NCBI RefSeq assembly: GCF_009720525.1 | Contig: NZ_CP043930.1 | Location: 1,771,501 to 1,835,500 of the forward strand | Source of the DNA: Gimesia benthica | GTDB taxonomy: Bacteria > Planctomycetota > Planctomycetia > Planctomycetales > Planctomycetaceae | DNA: 64,000 nt | Direction: 5' to 3' | Part shown: positions 61,001-64,000 of the stretch, in pieces | Layout: every line of letters begins with the position of its first letter | How positions within the stretch are numbered: the stretch's first letter is position 1 | Translations under genes and position numbers: made by a program | Notes under the pieces: model-generated | Seen by the model: the letters and a program-made list of their open reading frames with translations, nothing else | Told to the model about the DNA's origin: nothing | Databases searched by the model: none

Positions 61001-61445
61001 GCTTTTCCCGTGCAATTAACTGTTCCGCTTCTTTGCGATCCGAAACATCACGAACGAAAGCATTAAATATCGTCTCCTCTTTCCAGTCGACTTTGGTAAC
61101 CATCAGTTCCACAGGAAACTCGTGACCATTCCGCCTGAGAGCGGTTAGCTCCAGCTTCTGGTTGATGACTCGCCCCTTACCTGTCGATTTAAAAAGTCTC
61201 ATACCGTCGAGGTGTTGCAGACGATACTGCTCCGGAATGATCAGATCAACCAGAGGATTCCCAACTGCTTCATCGTAAGACCAGCCAAAGATCTCTTCCG
61301 CACGTCGATTCCAGTCTACTACCAGCCCTTCCATATCCATCGTAATGACAGCATCCAAAGCAGAATCAATAATCTTCTGCAATTGTTCATCAGAAGCCCA
61401 GAGTGCTGAATTGGGGATATTCTCATTCGGCGAGGAAGGAACCAT
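58026..61445 (-). CDS. Soluble hybrid histidine kinase (PAS-GAF-PAS-HK-REC-REC-HPt)
   Basis: 1139 residues without transmembrane segments. PAS 1 covers about 18-135 and a GAF domain about 150-310 (LPGQVWQRGEPVWITDI, SAFGFPVKLDGEVIAVVEFF). PAS 2 covers about 320-435. HisKA has His465 in NVSHELRTPMNAIL. The ATPase domain carries NLAGNAIKF, DTGIGIA and GTGLGLAI. Receiver 1 (LVVDDNQTNRVIL, Asp in VIVDALMPE) and receiver 2 (VLMDVQMPTMDG) are followed by an HPt domain (AHSLKGLCANF). PAS 1 closely resembles the second PAS of the kinase at 15371-19489 (YRLQH..., NG/DGHEFPVEL), so the two are paralogues. It should run an intracellular phosphorelay; its partner may be the sigma-54 activator at the right edge. 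It is flanked by stress-type membrane protein genes. Confidence 0.93.
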   Translation of the reverse strand: MVPSSPNENIPNSALWASDEQLQKIIDSALDAVITMDMEGLVVDWNRRAEEIFGWSYDEAVGNPLVDLIIPEQYRLQHLDGMRLFKSTGKGRVINQKLELTALRRNGHEFPVELMVTKVDWKEETIFNAFVRDVSDRKEAEQLIAREKLEAALLQQASFASSTIDALEDALRICVANLGEISGWPVGHAFLMNQNGTRLVSSRIWHFSNRDNFRALDEASQQLSISRGEDLPGQVWQRGEPVWITDIEHDQSLQSPRDFSSLGVRSAFGFPVKLDGEVIAVVEFFNTRLTTPDLNLLALARGVGNLIRHVIERVQWQEERTRLAAIVESSGDAIIGKAPDGTITSWNKGAEEIYGWIADEVIGETVSVLLPPGMAREESEILEAMKTGRRLDQFQTRRVRKDGSIIDVSISVSPIRGMDNQIVGTSTIERDITARRRREEELSKARDEAEQATRTQSEFLANVSHELRTPMNAILGMLELTLQEDLTPLKRDYLQTAKDSADSLLLLVNDILDFSRLEAGRFELEPVAFNLRELIDEAIKTLSLRACEKGLEVICRIDRRVPGRVIGDPVRLRQILTNLAGNAIKFTEQGEVVVNVKFIEESVYSPADGRSAIEPIIGKHTEKQVLLEFSVSDTGIGIAPEDQERIFAPFAQADASTTRHYSGTGLGLAICHELISLMKGQMNLKSDLGQGSRFSFQVVFPVADPEEIDFPGEKSRVSELKDLPVLVVDDNQTNRVILEEMLSNWSMSPTPVESAKEALQHLNSIQETETEYPLVIVDALMPETDGFMLLEQAREEGLLDTATILMLSSADHQIFGERCQGLDISAFLEKPISQSDLLDAIMTALKGPQLERNGVVQINETKQSLRILVAEDTPANQKVITAILKKRGHQCVIANNGREAVEWVRNDTFDVVLMDVQMPTMDGLQATRMIREYEEDADEHIPIIAMTAYAMRGDRDKCISAGMDNYISKPIDAPKLIRLLERLASKYPRQSNLNSAITREESSSSADPAGKTSEQTLADSAGIVSTQPVMDMKAALDRVGNDSDLLNSMVGYFFEDAPGLVQEISKQNQSGDADEVARAAHSLKGLCANFNADSAVGAAKVIEEMGLQGDLQGVPDAIPALELEIERLTSELTKWRSEL

Positions 61446-61665
61446 GCGTAGCTTATACTTTCATAGCATTTTTCGATTGATTCAAAACGATAAACCAGGG
61501 AAGTGGACTTCAAATGAAGTTATCAAATTCCAGACTCTTATTCTACTAAATTGGTGAGGTGAAATTGAAATGGATCATCTTCAGACATTTATCAGTCGAG
61601 AAGCCTGCTCAGATTCTAAAAGATGAAAGTGCGACTTGAAGACTTTGAAGTCTTATGCTGAAATT

Positions 61666-61944
61666 TCAAGGGGAGTCAGCAGGCTCAGTCTCCTCTATGT
61701 CAGTTGCATTTTCACTTGCTGGCTCGCCCTGAGTCTCCTGATCAATCAACTCTTTGCTTTTACTTGTCGCCTTATTCACAAGCTTTTCTCCCTGCTCTAC
61801 TGCAGATTCTGTATCCTGCTTAATTTTTTCCTTGTGAATCGTGACGCTGGCTTTCTCCCCGCTATCGTTAAATGAAATCCAGCCCCCAAAGGCCATCGCA
61901 ACTACAGCTACGATGATCAAAATAATTACAGTTGAATTTCGCAC
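61666..61944 (-). CDS. Small membrane-anchored acidic protein
   Basis: 92 residues: an N-terminal transmembrane anchor (STVIILIIVAVVAMAFGGWI) followed by a charged, probably helical and then disordered acidic tail (EKIKQDTESAVEQGEKLVNKA, EETEPADSP). I do not recognise a family. The layout resembles small stress-linked anchored proteins that sit next to DUF1328 genes. AGAGAAGAG just before the ATG on the minus strand serves as ribosome site. It follows the DUF1328 gene by 135 nt with a hairpin between, and may be expressed from the same promoter. Confidence 0.7.
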   Translation of the reverse strand: MRNSTVIILIIVAVVAMAFGGWISFNDSGEKASVTIHKEKIKQDTESAVEQGEKLVNKATSKSKELIDQETQGEPASENATDIEETEPADSP

Positions 61945-61993
61945 AGCTCTTCTCTCCTAGAGTCTTACTACAATCGGGAACTACTATAGCGCA

Positions 61994-62027
61994 CGAACCG
62001 ACGACACATTCGTAAACATGCCGTCGG
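61994..62027 (-). terminator. Hairpin downstream of DUF1328 gene
   Basis: AACCGACG (61994-62001) pairs with CGTCGGTT (62020-62027) across an 18-nt loop. It lies about 50 nt after the DUF1328 stop and before the small anchored protein gene. There is no T-run, so it may be a processing or attenuation structure rather than a full terminator. Confidence 0.4.
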
Positions 62028-62079
62028 TTGAGTGCTCCAGCAGATTATTAATCGACTGTTTTAAATACCTGTTCAGGAA

Positions 62080-62247
62080 TTAGTCAGTAGGAACCCGTCG
62101 ACCGGTCAACAGACTGAAAATCGCCAGCACGAGGAAGATGAAGAAGCAGATTTTAGCTGCACCATAGGCCATGCCACCAACCAGTCCAAACCCAAACAGT
62201 CCCGCAATCAGTGCAATAATCAGAAACATCAATGCCCAACTTAACAT
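62080..62247 (-). CDS. DUF1328 family small membrane protein
   Basis: A 55-residue protein. It starts MLSWALMFLIIALIAGLFGF, continues GLVGGMAYGAAKICFF and ends LLTGRRVPTD, an exact fit to the DUF1328 (YtjA-like) pattern with two transmembrane helices. AAAGGG before the ATG is the likely ribosome site. These proteins are widespread stress-associated membrane proteins of unknown mechanism. A very good sigma-54 promoter lies about 170 nt upstream, and a sigma-54 activator gene lies just beyond it on the same strand. Confidence 0.93.
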   Translation of the reverse strand: MLSWALMFLIIALIAGLFGFGLVGGMAYGAAKICFFIFLVLAIFSLLTGRRVPTD

Positions 62248-62688
62248 GTTGATACCCTTTCAGAATCCAGGCCAATTTTCGAAATCAGAATTTTGCTTCT
62301 AATCCGGTTGGGCTCTCCGCTTGATCTGCCGGTGCCAACCGACCAGGTAAAATTCCTGGCTCAGATAATTTACTTTTCACATTTTCAATCGCGTTATTGC
62401 GACAAATGTCGAATCAGCAAGTGCTATGCCAGAGTTGGTCCACAAAAATGATTATCAACATAAATCCTTAAAAAGCAGTCGGTTAACCGCCTGCAATTTT
62501 AGACTGTCTGTAAAAATAGACTATGTGGAGAGCGAGAAAGCGGTCGATAATCGATCTGTTCAATGAATATCGTGATTGGTCAGCGACCACCGCCTTAGAA
62601 AGGGGAGTAATCAGGCGGCTTGAGAAGTTAACAGCCTTCTCAGAGCCTGACCCAGGTCTCATTGAGGTCAATCTGCTTATGGCAGGAG
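62248..62688. other. Regulatory region upstream of DUF1328 gene
   Basis: 440 bases holding a sigma-54 promoter element (62416-62431, minus). Short frames at 62483-62692 and 62523-62714 show no motif and no ribosome site and are not called. The proximal 170 bases would form a long 5' leader of the DUF1328 transcript. Confidence 0.55.
62416..62431 (-). promoter_or_regulatory. Sigma-54 (-24/-12) promoter for DUF1328 gene
   Basis: On the minus strand the site reads TGGCATA-GCAC-TTGCT, an almost perfect fit to the sigma-54 consensus TGGCACR-N4-TTGCW. Transcription would begin near 62405 and run to the DUF1328 gene at 62247. The sigma-54 activator gene ends 258 bp upstream, making it the obvious candidate regulator. 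Confidence 0.7.
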
Positions 62689-64000
62689 TCAACTGCCATT
62701 CTCATCAATGCTGACTGTCTTCTCGAGGGAAATTCCAAATTGCGCAATACGATCACGAATTTTGCCTCGCGTGATCCCCAGGATCTCTGCAGCGCGGGTC
62801 TGATTTCCCCCTGTTTCATTTAGAACACGGGTTAAGAGATAACGCTCCATCGTTTCCAGAGTCTCGCTGTACAAGTCTTTGGTTTGCGCTGCAAGCCTCT
62901 GATCGACAAATAGTTGAAGATCTGAGAGCGGCAATGCCGGATCTTCGTCCAGAGGATCTTCTGACTGGAAGACTTCGGGAGTTGATTTAAATTGACTGGA
63001 AACGTCATCAGGAAGAAAAGAAGGAACGATTACCGGGCTGGTACTGTTCAATAGAGATTGACGGACTACACTCTGCAATTCACGCACATTCCCTGGCCAG
63101 CGATATTGTAACAACTGATCCAGGGCTTCAGAGGAAATTCCCTCGATCTCGGTACGCCCCATTTCGTAACATGCTTCGTTGAGATAGTGCTCAACCAGCA
63201 GAGCGATGTCGTTTCCTCGTTCCCGGAGGGGAGGTAGCGAGATAGTCATTCCATTCAGACGATAAAAGAGGTCTTCTCGAAACGTGCCGTCTTTCACCAT
63301 CTGTTCCAGGTTTCGATTAGTAGCAGCAATAATACGTACGTCTGTTTCAATTGTCTTATTGCCACCTACGCGTTCGAACTTCTGTTCCTGCAACAGCCGC
63401 AGTACTTTCCCCTGAGTGAGCTGTGACATGTCCCCCACTTCATCCAAAAAGATTGTACCGCCATTGCATTGCTCAAATTTACCGATTCGCTGTCGGTCAG
63501 CGCCTGTAAAAGCTCCTTTTTCATAGCCAAAAAGTTCGCTTTCCAGCAGAGTCTCTGTCAGTGCTGCACAGTTTACCGCCATAAAGCATTCTTCAGAGCG
63601 AGGGCTATGCTGGTAAATGGCTCTGGCGACGAGCTCTTTCCCGGTTCCACTTTCACCACGAATCAGTACATTAACATTTTCCGAGGCGACACGTCCGATA
63701 GACTTGAAGACTTCCAGCATCTGTGGACTGCGACCGACAAACTGATCTCCGCTACTCCGTTTCTTTCCTCCCACAGGCAGGGCCACAGGAATATTCATCA
63801 ATCGCCTGTTCTCGATAGCTTTCGAAACCAGATCGTTCAGTTTGGGAAGATCCAATGGCTTAGCCAGATAGTCAAACGCTCCCAGCTGCATTGCTTCAAT
63901 TGCAACATTGCTTTCACTGGAAGAGGTAATGAAGAGCACTGGCAGCCTGCGATCCAATTCACGAATTTCTCGAAACACATCCAGTCCGGACACGACCGGC
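62689..64000 (-). CDS. Sigma-54-dependent response regulator (5' end cut by window edge)
   Basis: The frame is open to the right edge, so the N-terminus and the phosphoacceptor region are outside. What remains starts in the second half of a receiver domain (SGLDVFREI, VLFITSSSES, FDYLAKPLDL). The AAA+ domain has Walker A GESGTGKE, an intact GAFTGA loop (EKGAFTGADRQR), Walker B TIFLDEVGDM and RYRWPGNVREL-like sensor 2. A linker with EDPLDEDPALPLSD leads to a Fis-type helix-turn-helix (TRAAEILGITRGKIRDRIAQFG). It activates sigma-54 RNA polymerase when phosphorylated. The closest target is the sigma-54 promoter at 62416-62431. The soluble hybrid kinase nearby may phosphorylate it. Confidence 0.93.
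   Translation of the reverse strand, partial: PVVSGLDVFREIRELDRRLPVLFITSSSESNVAIEAMQLGAFDYLAKPLDLPKLNDLVSKAIENRRLMNIPVALPVGGKKRSSGDQFVGRSPQMLEVFKSIGRVASENVNVLIRGESGTGKELVARAIYQHSPRSEECFMAVNCAALTETLLESELFGYEKGAFTGADRQRIGKFEQCNGGTIFLDEVGDMSQLTQGKVLRLLQEQKFERVGGNKTIETDVRIIAATNRNLEQMVKDGTFREDLFYRLNGMTISLPPLRERGNDIALLVEHYLNEACYEMGRTEIEGISSEALDQLLQYRWPGNVRELQSVVRQSLLNSTSPVIVPSFLPDDVSSQFKSTPEVFQSEDPLDEDPALPLSDLQLFVDQRLAAQTKDLYSETLETMERYLLTRVLNETGGNQTRAAEILGITRGKIRDRIAQFGISLEKTVSIDENGS

Noticed and set aside
61960-61990. TACTAC and CTACTAT half-sites before the small anchored protein gene, considered as a third BlaI operator
   Set aside because: No ATAGT right arm at the correct spacing.
62523-62714. 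63-codon plus-strand frame overlapping the sigma-54 activator end
   Set aside because: No ribosome site or family resemblance; overlaps a real gene.
1-64000. CRISPR arrays, insertion sequences, tRNA or rRNA genes
   Set aside because: No regular direct-repeat array, transposase motif or RNA gene sequence was seen on reading both strands.

Overview
The window reads as chromosomal DNA of a planctomycete, most likely a Gimesia/Planctomyces-type marine member. The evidence is three separate gene sets pairing planctomycete cytochrome-like DUF1549/DUF1553 proteins with Tat-exported DUF1501 proteins, together with oversized hybrid kinases, a porin next to an NtrC-type pair, and a BlaI-controlled type III polyketide synthase cluster. 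No rRNA, tRNA, CRISPR array, insertion sequence or prophage was seen. Both window edges cut genes (a DUF1501 gene on the left, a sigma-54 activator on the right).

Layout. 1-8.5 kb (minus): DUF1501 + DUF1549/1553 pair, a Gfo/Idh/MocA oxidoreductase with an FAD oxidoreductase, and a second DUF1501 gene, which is divergent from an 8.7-13.7 kb operon (DUF1549/1553 protein with Ig-like region, then a PPC-domain protein). 13.7-19.5 kb: a membrane hybrid histidine kinase translationally coupled (TAATG) to a protein that fuses a complete receiver domain to glutamate dehydrogenase. 19.9-28.3 kb: mixed housekeeping genes (PQQ-type propeller with membrane tail, HEAT protein, His-rich secreted protein, c'-type cytochrome, SDR, SRPBCC, sialidase-like BNR protein, Nramp-like transporter). 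28.3-32.6 kb: third DUF1549/DUF1501 pair, its DUF1501 gene broken by a one-base frameshift. 32.7-37.4 kb: NtrC-type kinase/regulator pair divergent from an OprP/OprO-type porin, with helically phased TGCAG repeats and a sigma-54-like element between them. 38.3-39.2 kb: beta-carbonic anhydrase.

39.8-48.2 kb is a coherent specialised-lipid locus. A BlaI-type repressor is divergent from YceI, a tocopherol-methyltransferase-like enzyme, an ICMT/NnrU-like membrane methyltransferase and an MMPL exporter. A convergent operon on the other strand encodes a methyltransferase, a geranylgeranyl-reductase-like flavoprotein and a type III polyketide synthase. Both arms carry the same 20-bp BlaI-like operator (ACTACTAT-N4-ATAGT), so one regulator probably controls both. 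The likely product is a methylated and/or hydroxylated alkylresorcinol or alkylpyrone lipid.

48.6-56.8 kb is a five-gene MoxR AAA ATPase / vWA / beta-propeller ternary system of the kind predicted to act in biological conflict. Its MoxR gene is interrupted by a single missing C within the Walker A coding sequence. 56.8-64 kb looks like an envelope-stress neighbourhood: RCK_C membrane protein, Pmp3/YqaE protein, soluble PAS-GAF-PAS hybrid kinase, a small anchored protein, a 55-residue DUF1328 protein and a sigma-54 activator. Sigma-54-type promoter elements precede the DUF1328 and Pmp3 genes.

All family assignments come from reading motifs by eye. No database search was run.
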